Source of the DNA: Halomicrobium zhouii
GTDB taxonomy: Archaea; Halobacteriota; Halobacteria; Halobacteriales; Haloarculaceae
DNA length: 64,000 nt
NCBI RefSeq assembly: GCF_900114435.1
Contig: NZ_FOZK01000005.1
Span: forward strand, 1 to 64,000
Reading direction: 5' to 3'
Shown in pieces: positions 28,049 through 37,087 of this stretch (within the stretch, counting starts at the first letter, position 1; every line of letters starts with the position of its first letter). The position numbers were made by a program, and so were the translations under genes. Under the pieces are notes generated by a model, which worked only from the letters and a program-made list of their open reading frames with translations, ran no database searches and was not told where the DNA came from.

Positions 28049-28262
28049 CGGTGTCGTAAGTGGATTCGCGTCGGTGGTCGCGCGTCGGTACCGAGTGAGA
28101 GAACGAGTGAGCGTCGACCCGCCGCCGGGACGGTTACGCCGCCCCGGAGGCGCTGCCGACACTGTCCGCTCCCGGAGTCTGCGTGCGCCAGCGCCACGCG
28201 GGAGCGGACTGCATCAGTGTGAACCAGTCGACCGGTTTACAAAACGGTTTCGAACAGCTAAC

Positions 28263-29147
28263 TCAGTCCTCGCGTACCGCGTCGACGACAGACAGGTCCT
28301 CGTCGAGAGTCACCGCGAGCGTCTCGCCGCCGTGCTCCACGTCGACGCGAACCCGGAGCGGGTCCTCTGCCAGCACAGTCGTCGCCTCTCGCCGCAGGAA
28401 CGGCAGATGCCAGGGCGGCTGGTCCCGCAAGTCGACGCTGTGGTCGCGGTAGAACGCAATGACGGCGGGGTGGGTCAGCAGGACAGCGCCCGGTGAGGCC
28501 TGCAGCGAGTTCTGGCACCGCTCACAGCGGAAAACGGCGAGCGGGAAGTCGTCCACGTCGAACGAGGGAACGCTTCCCCGTTCGAGCCGGCCCGTCGTCG
28601 GCCCCGAACAGAGCGTACAGAACCCCGCCATTGACTTCCGCAACGTAGCGTCCAGGTACCGGCCGAAGGCGGCCGGGATCTCCTCTCGCGGGCGTCCCTC
28701 AACCGCGGCTGGCGGGAGCGCACACCCGGCGACCACTCTGTCGCAGTCGACGCAGCCGACCGTCATGCGCTCGTCCTCGTAGCGCGCTTCGAGCCCCGCG
28801 CCGCAGGACGGACAGACGTCGCGGTCGGCCGACAGCGGGACCGGATCCACCGACAGCGACGCCGTATACGCCCCTGAGAGGATGGCGCCATACACCTGTG
28901 CGCCCGCGGTGGTGAGTTCGTATCCGTCCTCGCCCTTTCGGACGAATCGGTCGAGGAGCTTCTGGAGGTGGTAGTTGAAGCCGGCGCTGTCTCGGACGCC
29001 GACGCGCGCTCGGAGTTCCGAGAACCCGAGTGCGTCGGGTTGCGCTTCGGCGAGTGCCCGAACGATGTCGACTCGCGTCTCGTCCCCGAGCACGGCGAAT
29101 GCCTGTTCGGGCGGCACGTCGGCCTCGGTGTCGTCGGAGTCGGTCAC
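28263..29147 (-). CDS. ArsR-like HTH protein with two zinc-ribbon regions
   Basis: A 294-residue putative regulator starting at GTG 29147, which has ATAAAAA at 29170-29176 (23-29 bases upstream). The N-terminal winged helix (about 10-90) has ArsR-like text: AFAVLGDETRVDIVRALAEA and SAGFNYHLQKLLDRFV. After it come four CxxC pairs: CPSCG, CVDCD, CTLCSG and CERCQ. They probably fold two zinc ribbons around residues 118-150 and 180-225. The C-terminal domain is beta-rich. Proteins with this build are widespread in haloarchaea; target genes are unknown. It lies next to, but is separate from, the rio1-eif1A unit. Confidence 0.85.
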   Translation of the reverse strand: MTDSDDTEADVPPEQAFAVLGDETRVDIVRALAEAQPDALGFSELRARVGVRDSAGFNYHLQKLLDRFVRKGEDGYELTTAGAQVYGAILSGAYTASLSVDPVPLSADRDVCPSCGAGLEARYEDERMTVGCVDCDRVVAGCALPPAAVEGRPREEIPAAFGRYLDATLRKSMAGFCTLCSGPTTGRLERGSVPSFDVDDFPLAVFRCERCQNSLQASPGAVLLTHPAVIAFYRDHSVDLRDQPPWHLPFLRREATTVLAEDPLRVRVDVEHGGETLAVTLDEDLSVVDAVRED

Positions 29148-29236
29148 TCTCGGAACGTCGACCGCCGGGATAAAAACAGATACCGGTGGCCAGACCGCTG
29201 GCGGAGGCCCGAGAGCCTGCCGGAGAAATAACGCGC

Positions 29237-30139
29237 CTACGCGTCGTCGTCGTCCTCGTCGGCGGTGACGAACTCGTACAGGTCGTCGGCCGTCACGTCG
29301 ACGCCTTCGCCGGCGAAGAAGTTCGCGATGTTCTGACAGTCCCGTTCGAGGAACTCCCGGGCGTTGCCGTGGTGGGTCGTCACCGCCTGCCCGAGGTCGA
29401 TGACGACCAGCTGGCCCTCGTGGAAGACGATGTTGTACTCCGAGAGGTCGCCGTGGACGAGGCCGGCGCGGTGGAGCCGGCGCATGTACTCGCGGACCAC
29501 CTCGAAGGCCGTCTCGGGGTTCTCGACGTGGACCTCGTTGAGTCGCTTGGCCCGCCCGCCCTCGTCGGTGGCGATGTACTCCATGACGAGGACGTTGCGC
29601 TCGACGGCCAGCGGTTCCGGCGCCCGGACGCCCGCCGCGCGCGCTCGCTTGAGGTTGGCGAACTCCTTGCGGACCCAGGCGGTGACGACCTTCTTCTTGT
29701 CCGAGCCGATGCCCTCGAAGCGCGGGTCGCCGTCGAGGTACCCCCGCATGTCCTTGAAATCCGAGGCGTTGATGCGGTACACCTTGACGGCCACTTCCGG
29801 TGACTCCGCCCGGCCCAGTTCGTCGCGGGCGGTGTCGCCGCCCAGCGCGGTGTAGACGTTGGCCTCCTTGCCGGTCGAGATGGGACCGCCGAAGGCGTCG
29901 ATGTAGCCGTCCTGGACGAGCTTGTACAGCGCGCCGAAGGTGGCGTCGTCGAACACCGACGCCTCGACTTTGAACTGCTCGGTGTTCTTGATCCGCTTGC
30001 GCCACTGGCTGAACTCGCGGTCCCGCTCGCGGGCGATGCGGTCCGCGTCGGTGTCGGAGACGTCGATCTCTTCCCACTCGTCGCCGACGCCCTCGACCTC
30101 CTCGGGCTCCAGCAGGTCGAACTCCGCGTCGCCGGTCAT
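29237..30139 (-). CDS. rio1: Rio1 atypical protein kinase/ATPase
   Basis: A 300-residue RIO1 protein needed for final maturation of the small ribosomal subunit. The glycine-loop counterpart is STGKEANVYTALGG, the catalytic loop is VHGDLSEYNIVFH and the metal-binding motif is VIDLGQAV. The RIO N-lobe starts with TEQFKVEASVFDDATF. It begins 41 bases after the eif1A stop, the usual haloarchaeal order. Its functional partner Pno1 is encoded at 12639-13187. Confidence 0.95.
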   Translation of the reverse strand: MTGDAEFDLLEPEEVEGVGDEWEEIDVSDTDADRIARERDREFSQWRKRIKNTEQFKVEASVFDDATFGALYKLVQDGYIDAFGGPISTGKEANVYTALGGDTARDELGRAESPEVAVKVYRINASDFKDMRGYLDGDPRFEGIGSDKKKVVTAWVRKEFANLKRARAAGVRAPEPLAVERNVLVMEYIATDEGGRAKRLNEVHVENPETAFEVVREYMRRLHRAGLVHGDLSEYNIVFHEGQLVVIDLGQAVTTHHGNAREFLERDCQNIANFFAGEGVDVTADDLYEFVTADEDDDDA

Positions 30140-30180
30140 CGCCGCTCACCCGGGGCCGTGAGGAAAGTCATGTGAAGTGG

Positions 30181-30468
30181 CTACTCCTGGATGTGTCCCT
30201 CCTCGCGTAACTGGTCTGCCTCCTGCTTCTCGTAGCGCCACGTGATGTCGGCCTTCTCGTCCTGCCAGTCCCAGGGCTCGACGAGGACGACGTCGTCTTC
30301 GCGGATCCAGATCCGCTTTTGCATCTTGCCAGGGATGCGAGCAGTCCGCTCGGTCCCGTCCATACACCGGACCTCGACGCGGTTGGCTCCCAGCATGTTC
30401 GTCACGACGGCGAACACCTCGTCCTCGTCCGGCATGCGGAGATCTTTCCTGCTCTCGTTGTCGCTCAT
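30181..30468 (-). CDS. eif1A: Translation initiation factor aIF1A
   Basis: A 95-residue OB-fold factor that binds the A site of the small ribosomal subunit during initiation. Conserved stretches are [19 protein letters not shown] and [20 protein letters not shown]. The ATG at 30468 has an AACTTAACC box at 30492-30500, fitting a leaderless mRNA. First gene of the eif1A-rio1 unit. Confidence 0.97.
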   Translation of the reverse strand: MSDNESRKDLRMPDEDEVFAVVTNMLGANRVEVRCMDGTERTARIPGKMQKRIWIREDDVVLVEPWDWQDEKADITWRYEKQEADQLREEGHIQE

Positions 30469-30491
30469 GGTCGCCTCTTGGCCGGGGGGAC

Positions 30492-30500
30492 GGTTAAGTT
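30492..30500 (-). promoter_or_regulatory. TATA-like box of eif1A-rio1
   Basis: AACTTAACC on the minus strand, 24-32 bases before ATG 30468. Confidence 0.55.
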
Positions 30501-30567
30501 TTGCAAAAACTGCTCTCTGGAACAGTCGGAACCGCGTTTGTTGCTGCCGAGAGCGACTGTAACCACA

Positions 30568-30779
30568 AGAAAGCCCCGACGCGTTCACCTCCCGCGGGTC
30601 GTTGCGGTCCTTGCGTCCCCGGGGTTCGGTGAACGCGTCGCCCCTTTCAGTCCCGCCCGCCTGGTCAATCAAACCGGGCGGGACTGAAAGGGGCCGGTCG
30701 CTCGTGGAGCGAGACCCACCAAGCACGCCGAAGGCGCGCGCAGGTGCGGTCGCAGCCCACGAGCGACCGGGGGCTTTCT
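30568..30779. repeat. Nested palindromic element, copy A
   Basis: A non-coding element of about 210 bases between eif1A and the SCP2-like gene. Ends: AGAAAGCCCC (30568-30577) and GGGGCTTTCT (30770-30779). Inside are three perfect stems. The first pairs 30578-30589 with 30628-30639 (12 bases). The second pairs 30641-30659 with 30675-30693 (19 bases, containing CCCTTTCAGTCC). The third pairs 30696-30707 with 30757-30768 (12 bases). A CAAGCAC word sits in the last arm. Copies B (55.4 kb) and C (63.7 kb) keep the same order of motifs with different stem sequences. Confidence 0.8.
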
Positions 30780-30880
30780 GGTTCTACTTTTCGTTGGAGT
30801 TCCCACTCCTGCCACGAGCCTCTTCGATTCGACGTCGCGAGTGGTAACGTACAAAACCCGCCCGGCTAAAACACGGACAG

Positions 30881-31300
30881 ATGACGCCGACGTTGCCCGA
30901 CGAGGCCGACGCGTGGGTTCGCGCCTGGCGCGACCGGCTGAACGACTCGGAGGAGTTCGTCGACGCCGCTGGGGAGTTCGAGGCGGCGATACTGTTCGTC
31001 GTCCAGCCTGACGAGAGTTACGACGGCGACCCGGTCCGCATGCTCGTCGACGTGGCCGACGGCGAGTGCGTGACCGCGGCGGCAGTCGCTGTCGACGCCG
31101 ACAGGCAGTACGACTACGCGCTCCGGGGCCCTTACGCGGCCTGGAAGGCGCTCCTGCGGGACGAACTCGACACCGCCGAGGCGGTGATGGGCGGCCCCTT
31201 CGACGTCGAGGGCGACACCCTGGCGCTGATGAGCCACCGGAAGGCCTTCCTCGCGATGGTCGCGACGGCCCGCGACGTGGACGTCGAGTTCGCCCACTAG
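30881..31300 (+). CDS. SCP-2 sterol-transfer-like protein
   Basis: A 139-residue soluble protein resembling the SCP2 lipid-binding fold. It has an N-terminal helix with WVRAWRDRLNDSEEF and a beta sheet with EFEAAILFVVQPDE. It ends with GPFDVEGDTLALMSHRKAFLAM, the C-terminal helix region that closes the hydrophobic pocket. The ATG at 30881 follows an ACAAAAC box at about 30850. Its ligand, if any, is unknown. The palindromic element lies just upstream. Confidence 0.75.
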   Translation: MTPTLPDEADAWVRAWRDRLNDSEEFVDAAGEFEAAILFVVQPDESYDGDPVRMLVDVADGECVTAAAVAVDADRQYDYALRGPYAAWKALLRDELDTAEAVMGGPFDVEGDTLALMSHRKAFLAMVATARDVDVEFAH

Positions 31301-31358
31301 CCGACGGGACCGTTTCCGGACCGTAGCGCTTACCGCCGTGGCACTGGCAGGTGGGAGT

Positions 31359-31574
31359 ATGCTCGACAAACTCGGGATGGCCGGCATCCTCGGTGTGCTC
31401 GTCATGCTGGCCGGAATCGCCATCGTCGCCTGGCAGAACCTCTTCCTGGCCGCCGGCCTCGCCTTCGTCGTGGCCGGCATCGGACTCATCGTCTACGGCA
31501 TGGTCACGAACCTCCTCTCCGCGTTCGGCCTCGGCGGCGGTGGGATGGGCGGGATGGGCGGCGGTCTGCAGTAG
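31359..31574 (+). CDS. Small two-helix membrane protein with Gly-Met tail
   Basis: A 71-residue protein, almost entirely two membrane helices (about 7-26 and 30-55), ending in a Gly-Gly-Met-rich tail. ATG 31359 follows a GCTTACC box at 31327-31333. This small family is common in haloarchaea and of unknown function. It converges with the DUF460 gene, with 19 bases between stops. Confidence 0.75.
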   Translation: MLDKLGMAGILGVLVMLAGIAIVAWQNLFLAAGLAFVVAGIGLIVYGMVTNLLSAFGLGGGGMGGMGGGLQ

Positions 31575-31593
31575 AACGCCGGGACGTATCGCG

Positions 31594-33648
31594 CTAGTCG
31601 CTCTGCCCTCTCTCACCAGCCCGGTGCTCGGAGATCAGCCGGTCGACCATCTCGGCGTTGCGGTCCCGCCGGCGTTCCTCGGCGCGTTCCTCCCAGTCCG
31701 CGATGGCGGCCTCGACTTCCTCCTCGCGGGCGACGGCGAGTTCGTCCACCTCCTGGACGGTGACCATCTCGGCGGGGGCGACGGGAATTCCGTGTTCGAA
31801 GAGGATAGTGTCCGCCACGTCCGAGAGCCCGCCGGTCCGGAGGACGAGCTTGGGGTCCACGTCGGCCAGTTTCTGGGCAGTGCTTCGGCCGGCGCCCGAG
31901 GCGTCCCTGAGGAGGACGATGTCGTCCTCGATGAGCCCGATGCTCTCGTCGGCCTCGCGGATGGCGCCCGTGGTGAACTGGTCGACCACCTTCACCGACG
32001 TGAGGCCCTGCTTCTTCTCGGAGACGTCGGCGAAGTTCGAGTGGTCGAGCTTCCACAGCGCCTTGAGCCGGTCGAGTTTCCCCTCCAGGTTCTCGTTGCG
32101 CTCCCGTTCCTCCTCGAGTTCGTACTCCAGGCGCTCGGTCTTCCGCCGGAGTCTCGTCACCTCGCTGTCCCGCCGGACCTCGATGCGCTCGTCGCTGCGT
32201 GCCTGGGAGAGCGCCTCTTCTTTCTCGGCCAGCTCGTCGTCTTTCTCCGCGATGGTGTCCTCCAGCGACTCGGCGTGGTCCTGGAGGCGCTCGACCTGTT
32301 TCCGTAGCTCCTTGATCGTCTGCTCTTCTTCGGTGAGTTCGCGTGGCTGGTGGTCCTCGCTCCCGTCTGCTCCGTCGTGACCACCGTCACCGTCGCCGTC
32401 CTCACCGAGGTCCGCCAGCACGGTCTCGACGGACTCCTCGCCGGCGACGACTCTGGCGGTCACCTCGCCGGTGTCGACGCGCGGCGGTACTTTCCGCGCG
32501 ATGCGCTCGAACTGGTCCTCGTGGGCGTCGTAGGCCGACAGCGCTGCCGCCATCGCGTCCCGCTGGTGGTCGTTGTCGTACCCCTCGTCCCGGGTCCGGT
32601 GCTGTTTCTCGTCGACCGGCAGGTCGGACTGCGGCGTCCACCCCGCCGCGTCGAACGACCGGCGGAGCTTCTCGACGGTCTCGGGCATCGGCGTCACGTC
32701 CGCGGCGACGATGATCGGTCGCCCCTGCTCGACGATCCACTCGGTGACGTCGGCGGCGTCGACGGTCCGCGAGGAGAAGACGTCCAGCACGGAGCCGTCG
32801 AGGCCCACCACTGCGGCGGCTGTCGTCGTCCCGGGGTCGACCCCCACCACGACGTGGTCCCGCCGTTTCGCGAGCGGTCGGAACTCGATGCCGTCGCGGC
32901 GCTCGCGCTCGATTTCGATGCGCGTGTCGCCCGCCCGCTCCCTGGAGACGGGGATGTCCTGGGGTCGGGCAGAGACTGTGAAGATTGCCTGCGAGAACCC
33001 GCCGTACTTTTCGGTGACGTCCTTCTCGTAGTCCAGACCGGCGCCCTCCAGCTCGGACTCGACCTCGCGGGCCCGGCGCTTGACCGAGCCGTGGATCCGG
33101 CGGGTGAACCGGTCCTCAGACCAGCCGCCACCGCCACCCGTGGAGCGCCCGCGCGAGACCTTCACCTCCGTCGTGTTCGTAAAGGCCGACACCTCCTGGC
33201 CGACGTTGGCCGCCGCGAGCCTGGCCGCCGCCTCGGCCTCTTTCATCGGTTCCTTGGCGTAGGGGACCCCGTGGCGCGAGGCGACCCTGGAGAGTGGCTC
33301 CGGTCGCTCCGCTCCGGTCACCTGGACGAGTTTCGTCTCGTCCGGCAGCTCGCCGAGGAAGTGGACCAGCGAGTCCTTGTCCTCGGCGAGTTCGTACATG
33401 TTGTCCGTCGCGACGATGGCCGGCTCCTCGCTCTCGATGCGCCGCCGGAGTTTGCGGTGGCTGACGACGTCCCGTTCCACCTCCTCCCCGCCGTCAGAAC
33501 GCTCCCCGTCCTGACGTGCTCGGGAGACTCCCGTCTCCCGACCGTCGAAGACGACGAGCGCGTAGGAGGGGGCGTCGCCGCGGACGTCACCGCTCTGGAC
33601 GTCCACCCCGAAGACGACCGCGTCCAGCGCTCCCGTGCGCGTGTTCAC
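31594..33648 (-). CDS. DUF460 protein with RNase H-like fold and coiled coil
   Basis: A 684-residue archaeal DUF460 protein. An N-terminal domain (about 1-150) starts with VVFGVDVQSGDVRGDAPSYA. An RNase H-like nuclease domain follows (about 265-400) with VVVGVDPGTTTAAAVVGLDG and the acidic HQRDAMAAALSAY. Then come a long coiled coil (about 450-545) and a C-terminal domain with PKLVLRTGGLSDVADTILF. The family is predicted to act on nucleic acid, but no activity is established. GTG 33648 is the start, with GTTATGG at about 33674-33681. Single gene. Confidence 0.9.
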   Translation of the reverse strand: MNTRTGALDAVVFGVDVQSGDVRGDAPSYALVVFDGRETGVSRARQDGERSDGGEEVERDVVSHRKLRRRIESEEPAIVATDNMYELAEDKDSLVHFLGELPDETKLVQVTGAERPEPLSRVASRHGVPYAKEPMKEAEAAARLAAANVGQEVSAFTNTTEVKVSRGRSTGGGGGWSEDRFTRRIHGSVKRRAREVESELEGAGLDYEKDVTEKYGGFSQAIFTVSARPQDIPVSRERAGDTRIEIERERRDGIEFRPLAKRRDHVVVGVDPGTTTAAAVVGLDGSVLDVFSSRTVDAADVTEWIVEQGRPIIVAADVTPMPETVEKLRRSFDAAGWTPQSDLPVDEKQHRTRDEGYDNDHQRDAMAAALSAYDAHEDQFERIARKVPPRVDTGEVTARVVAGEESVETVLADLGEDGDGDGGHDGADGSEDHQPRELTEEEQTIKELRKQVERLQDHAESLEDTIAEKDDELAEKEEALSQARSDERIEVRRDSEVTRLRRKTERLEYELEEERERNENLEGKLDRLKALWKLDHSNFADVSEKKQGLTSVKVVDQFTTGAIREADESIGLIEDDIVLLRDASGAGRSTAQKLADVDPKLVLRTGGLSDVADTILFEHGIPVAPAEMVTVQEVDELAVAREEEVEAAIADWEERAEERRRDRNAEMVDRLISEHRAGERGQSD

Positions 33649-33722
33649 GTTCGCGTGGTAGGGCGTCCCGGACCATAACGCTCACGCCGGGATCGGTCCG
33701 GCGACCAGTAGCGGCCGCGGTC

Positions 33723-34091
33723 CTATAGCGACTCGATGAACTCCAGCGTGTACCCCTCGGGGTCCTCGACGAACGCGACGTAGGCGTCCGCCGCTTCGAC
33801 GGTGAGGGGATCCGTGACGACGGTGCCGCCGGCCTCGACCGCTCGCTCGACGGTCGCGTCGAGGTCGTCGACGGTCAGGGCGACGTGGTCGACGTCGGCC
33901 CGGCCCGGCGCGATGGGCGTCGTCCGGTCCGGGTCGTGTTTGAGCTGCAGTTCGCCGTGTTCGTCGCCGAGGTAGATATTCTCGACGCCGTCCATCTCGA
34001 AGGACCAGGTGCGTTCGAGGCCGAGGGCCTCGTAGAACTCGATCGCCCGGTCGACGTCCGATACCCACAGCGCGACGTGTGCGACGTCCAT
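33723..34091 (-). CDS. VOC/glyoxalase superfamily protein
   Basis: A 122-residue protein with two beta-alpha-beta-beta-beta units. The first starts MDVAHVALWVSDVDRAIEFY, the second DVDHVALTVDDLDATVERAV. Metal ligands expected of the family are His5, Glu47-area GELQLKHD, His70-area and the C-terminal GYTLEFIESL glutamate. It may be a lactoylglutathione lyase-like or methylmalonyl-CoA epimerase-like enzyme; the reaction cannot be set from sequence. Divergent from the aldo/keto reductase gene. Confidence 0.88.
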   Translation of the reverse strand: MDVAHVALWVSDVDRAIEFYEALGLERTWSFEMDGVENIYLGDEHGELQLKHDPDRTTPIAPGRADVDHVALTVDDLDATVERAVEAGGTVVTDPLTVEAADAYVAFVEDPEGYTLEFIESL

Positions 34092-34223
34092 GGTTCCACT
34101 CTCGAACCGCGCTGAAATGACAGTACCGACTCGGTCGTCCGTGGTCTCGCTGGGTTCCCATCAGGCCGTTCGTGTCGGAAAGTTGGCGTCGACTTTTTCC
34201 ACTCGTCCCCCGACCTCCGTCGC

Positions 34224-35195
34224 ATGGAGTACACGACCCTCGGTTCGACCGGGATGGAGGTCTCGAAGATCTGTCTGGGCTGCATGAGCTTCGGGAGCGG
34301 CGACGAGTGGATGCTCGACGAAGACGACTCGCGGGAACTCATCGAGCGCGCGATCGACCTCGGAATCAACTTCTTCGACACGGCGAACGTCTACTCGTCG
34401 GGCGAATCCGAGGAGATCCTCGGGAACGTGCTGGCCGACTACGACCGGGACGAGCAGGTCGTCGCGACGAAGGTCCGCTGGCCCGGTGCGAAAGAACATC
34501 GCAACGCCGAGGGGCTGTCGCGGAAGACCATCGAACAGGAACTCGCCCACTCGCTGGACCGGCTGGGAATGGACACCGTCGACCTCTACCAGATCCACCG
34601 CTGGGACTACGACACGCCCATCGAGACGACGCTGCGGGCGCTGGACGACGCGGTCCGCCGGGGGCAGGTCCGGCACCTCGGCGCGTCGTCGATGTACGCC
34701 CACCAGTTCCAGCGCGCGCTACACGTCAGCGACCGCGAGAACCTCGCGCGCTTCGAGGCGATGCAGGACCTCCACCACCTCACCTACCGCGAGGAGGAAC
34801 GCGAGATGTACCCGGTCTGCGACCGCGAGAACGTCGGCGTCCTGCCGTGGAGTCCGCTCGGGGCGGGCTACCTCACCCGGCCACACGAGGAGTTCAGCGC
34901 CACCACGCGGGGCGAACACGAGATCGACTACGGCACCCCGTATCACGAGGGCCCCGGCAGCGAAGAGATAAACGAGCGCGTCCAGGAACTGGCCGCCGAC
35001 AAGGGAGTTACGATGGCCCAGATCGCGATGGCCTGGCAGTTCCAGCACGACGCCGTCACCGCGCCCATCCTCGGGACCTCGAGCATCGAACACCTCGAGG
35101 AGGCCGTCGAAGCGCTCGATATCGACCTCTCGGCCTCGGACGTCGAGTACCTCGAAGAGCCCTACCACCCGGTGCCGGTCTACGGCCACGAGTAG
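34224..35195 (+). CDS. Aldo/keto reductase
   Basis: A 323-residue NAD(P)H-dependent oxidoreductase of the larger, YhdN/Tas-like subgroup. The catalytic tyrosine lies in FFDTANVYSSGESEEILG (with Asp before it), Lys in VVATKVRW and His in LYQIHRWDY. The cofactor end is AVTAPILGTSSIEHLEEAVE. ATG 34224 follows GACTTTTTCC at about 34191-34199. A second, shorter aldo/keto reductase lies at 56008-56820. The natural carbonyl substrate is unknown. Confidence 0.93.
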   Translation: MEYTTLGSTGMEVSKICLGCMSFGSGDEWMLDEDDSRELIERAIDLGINFFDTANVYSSGESEEILGNVLADYDRDEQVVATKVRWPGAKEHRNAEGLSRKTIEQELAHSLDRLGMDTVDLYQIHRWDYDTPIETTLRALDDAVRRGQVRHLGASSMYAHQFQRALHVSDRENLARFEAMQDLHHLTYREEEREMYPVCDRENVGVLPWSPLGAGYLTRPHEEFSATTRGEHEIDYGTPYHEGPGSEEINERVQELAADKGVTMAQIAMAWQFQHDAVTAPILGTSSIEHLEEAVEALDIDLSASDVEYLEEPYHPVPVYGHE

Positions 35196-35243
35196 GGTCT
35201 CCCATCCCCGTCCTTCTTGCCTGCAGCGTCCGTCCGATCCGAC

Positions 35244-36179
35244 ATGTCCGACGCGGACGACGCCGTCGTGTTGGTGACTGGGGGAACGAGCGGCATCGGC
35301 CGCGAGACGGTTCGCGGGCTGGCGGATCGGGGTGCGACCGTCCTCGTCCACGGACGCGACCGCGGCCGGGGTGAGCGCGTCTGTGAGATGGTCCGCGAAC
35401 GCACGCCGGGTGCGGCCACCTTCTACCCGGCCGACTTCGCTGACTTCGACCAGGTGCGAACCCTCGCTGGCGCGGTTGCCGACGACCACGACCGACTCGA
35501 CGCGCTCGTCAACAACGCGGGGACCTGGCAGGACGAGCGACGTCTCACGGACGCAGTCGGTGACCGCTCCGATGGGTCACGAGTCAGGATAGAACTGACC
35601 GTCGCGGTGAACCACTGCGCCCACTTTTTGCTCACCCACCGTCTCTTCCCGCTCCTCGACGCCGCGGACGGGCGCGTGGTCACGGTTTCGTCGGACCTCC
35701 ACCGGCGAGCCTCCTTCGACCTGGACGCTCTCACCGGACCGGACGGGCCGACCGGGCGCGACGCCTACGCGCTCTCGAAACTGGCGAACGTGCTGTTCAC
35801 GTTCGGCCTGGCGCGTCGCGCAGCGGCCGCGGGTGTCACGTCGAACGCGTGCCACCCCGGGGTGGTCCCGTCCAGCCGCCTCGCCCGGGATTCGAGCGGC
35901 CTGTCCTCGCTCGTCTGGAAGGCATTCGGCGCTCTCGGTGCGAGGATCCCGATCGGCCCGGTCGTCGACGAACGCGAGGCAGCGCGGACCTCAGTCTACC
36001 TGGCGGCGTCGGACGACGTCGCCGGGACGACCGGCCAGTACTTCGCCGACCGTGAGCCCCGGTCGGCGGCGCCGAGCGCGTCAGACCGCGAGCGACAGGA
36101 CGCGCTCTGGGAGTGGACTGCCGACGCCACCGACGTCGACGCCCGGCTACCGGGGGTCCCTCACTCCTCGTCGGGGTAG
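35244..36179 (+). CDS. Short-chain dehydrogenase/reductase (retinol dehydrogenase-like)
   Basis: A 311-residue SDR. The cofactor motif is TGGTSGIGRETVRGLADRG. NNAG lies in LVNNAGTWQDERR. The catalytic pair appears as YALSKLANVLFT and the upstream Ser in TVSSDLHRRA. Length and text resemble retinol dehydrogenase/WWOX-type SDRs. ATG 35244 gives the usual N-terminus. The 3' end overlaps the RNase Z gene on the other strand by 19 bases, so the two are convergent. Confidence 0.92.
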   Translation: MSDADDAVVLVTGGTSGIGRETVRGLADRGATVLVHGRDRGRGERVCEMVRERTPGAATFYPADFADFDQVRTLAGAVADDHDRLDALVNNAGTWQDERRLTDAVGDRSDGSRVRIELTVAVNHCAHFLLTHRLFPLLDAADGRVVTVSSDLHRRASFDLDALTGPDGPTGRDAYALSKLANVLFTFGLARRAAAAGVTSNACHPGVVPSSRLARDSSGLSSLVWKAFGALGARIPIGPVVDEREAARTSVYLAASDDVAGTTGQYFADREPRSAAPSASDRERQDALWEWTADATDVDARLPGVPHSSSG

Positions 36180-37087
36180 GGCACCCGGAGTTTCTGGCCG
36201 TCCTGGGCGACGAAGCTCTCGCCCTCGAACGCATCGGCGGCCTCGTGGGCAAGTGGCGACGGGTCCCCGCCGTAGCGCGTCGAGACGTGCGTGAGCGCGA
36301 GGCGTTTGGCCCCCGCTCGCTGGGCCACCTCGGCGGCCTGCTTCGCCGTGGAGTGCGCCGTCGCCTGCGCCCGGTCCCGGCGGTCTTCGGCGAAGGTAGC
36401 GTCGTGGATCAAGAGGTCGGCGTCCTCGCTGGCCGCGGCCACGGCGTCGGTGGGCTCCGTGTCGCCGGTGTACACGAGGGTACGACCAGGCCTGGCCGGG
36501 CCGACGACCTCCTCGGGTTCGACGACGCGGCCGTCGTCGAGTTCGACGGACTCGCCGCGGTGGAGCTTGGAGTAGGCGGGACCAGGCGAGATGCCCAGTT
36601 CGTTCTCCGCCTTCTCGCGGTCGAACCGGCCCTTCCGGTCGTCCTCGACGACGGCGTAGCCCACGGAGTTGCAGCGGTGCTCGGTCCTGATCGCGCGGAC
36701 CTCGTACTCCTCACGGTCGACGACGACGTCGCCGGGCGAGACCTGGTGGATTCGCACTGGAAACGCGGGGTCGTTCCCGCCGACGTGGATCAGGTCTTCG
36801 ATCTGGCTGCGAGTGCCCGTGGGGGCGTGGATGGCCAGGGGCTCCTCTCGGTCGTTGAAGTCCCACGTCTGGACCAGGCCCGGAAGGCCCAGGATGTGGT
36901 CGCCGTGGAGGTGGGTGACGAAGACGTGCTCGACCGCGAAGCCGGTGTTGTACCGCATCATCTGGCGCTGGGTCCCCTCGCCGCAGTCGAACAGCAGCTG
37001 GTCCCCTTCCCGGTTGACGAAGACGGCGCTCGTGTTGCGCTCGGTCGTGGGCACGGCGCCGCTGGTCCCGAGAAACGTTACCCGCAT
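36161..37087 (-). CDS. rnz: Ribonuclease Z
   Basis: A 308-residue metallo-beta-lactamase fold endonuclease that removes the 3' trailer of tRNA precursors. The zinc motif is THLHGDHILGLPG. The N-terminal text MRVTFLGTSGAVPTTERNTS and the later IHDATFAEDRRDRAQATAHST and LTHVSTRYGGD match RNase Z. The ATG at 37087 is chosen as it begins this standard sequence. Convergent with the SDR gene, overlapping by 19 bases. Confidence 0.96.
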   Translation of the reverse strand: MRVTFLGTSGAVPTTERNTSAVFVNREGDQLLFDCGEGTQRQMMRYNTGFAVEHVFVTHLHGDHILGLPGLVQTWDFNDREEPLAIHAPTGTRSQIEDLIHVGGNDPAFPVRIHQVSPGDVVVDREEYEVRAIRTEHRCNSVGYAVVEDDRKGRFDREKAENELGISPGPAYSKLHRGESVELDDGRVVEPEEVVGPARPGRTLVYTGDTEPTDAVAAASEDADLLIHDATFAEDRRDRAQATAHSTAKQAAEVAQRAGAKRLALTHVSTRYGGDPSPLAHEAADAFEGESFVAQDGQKLRVPYPDEE

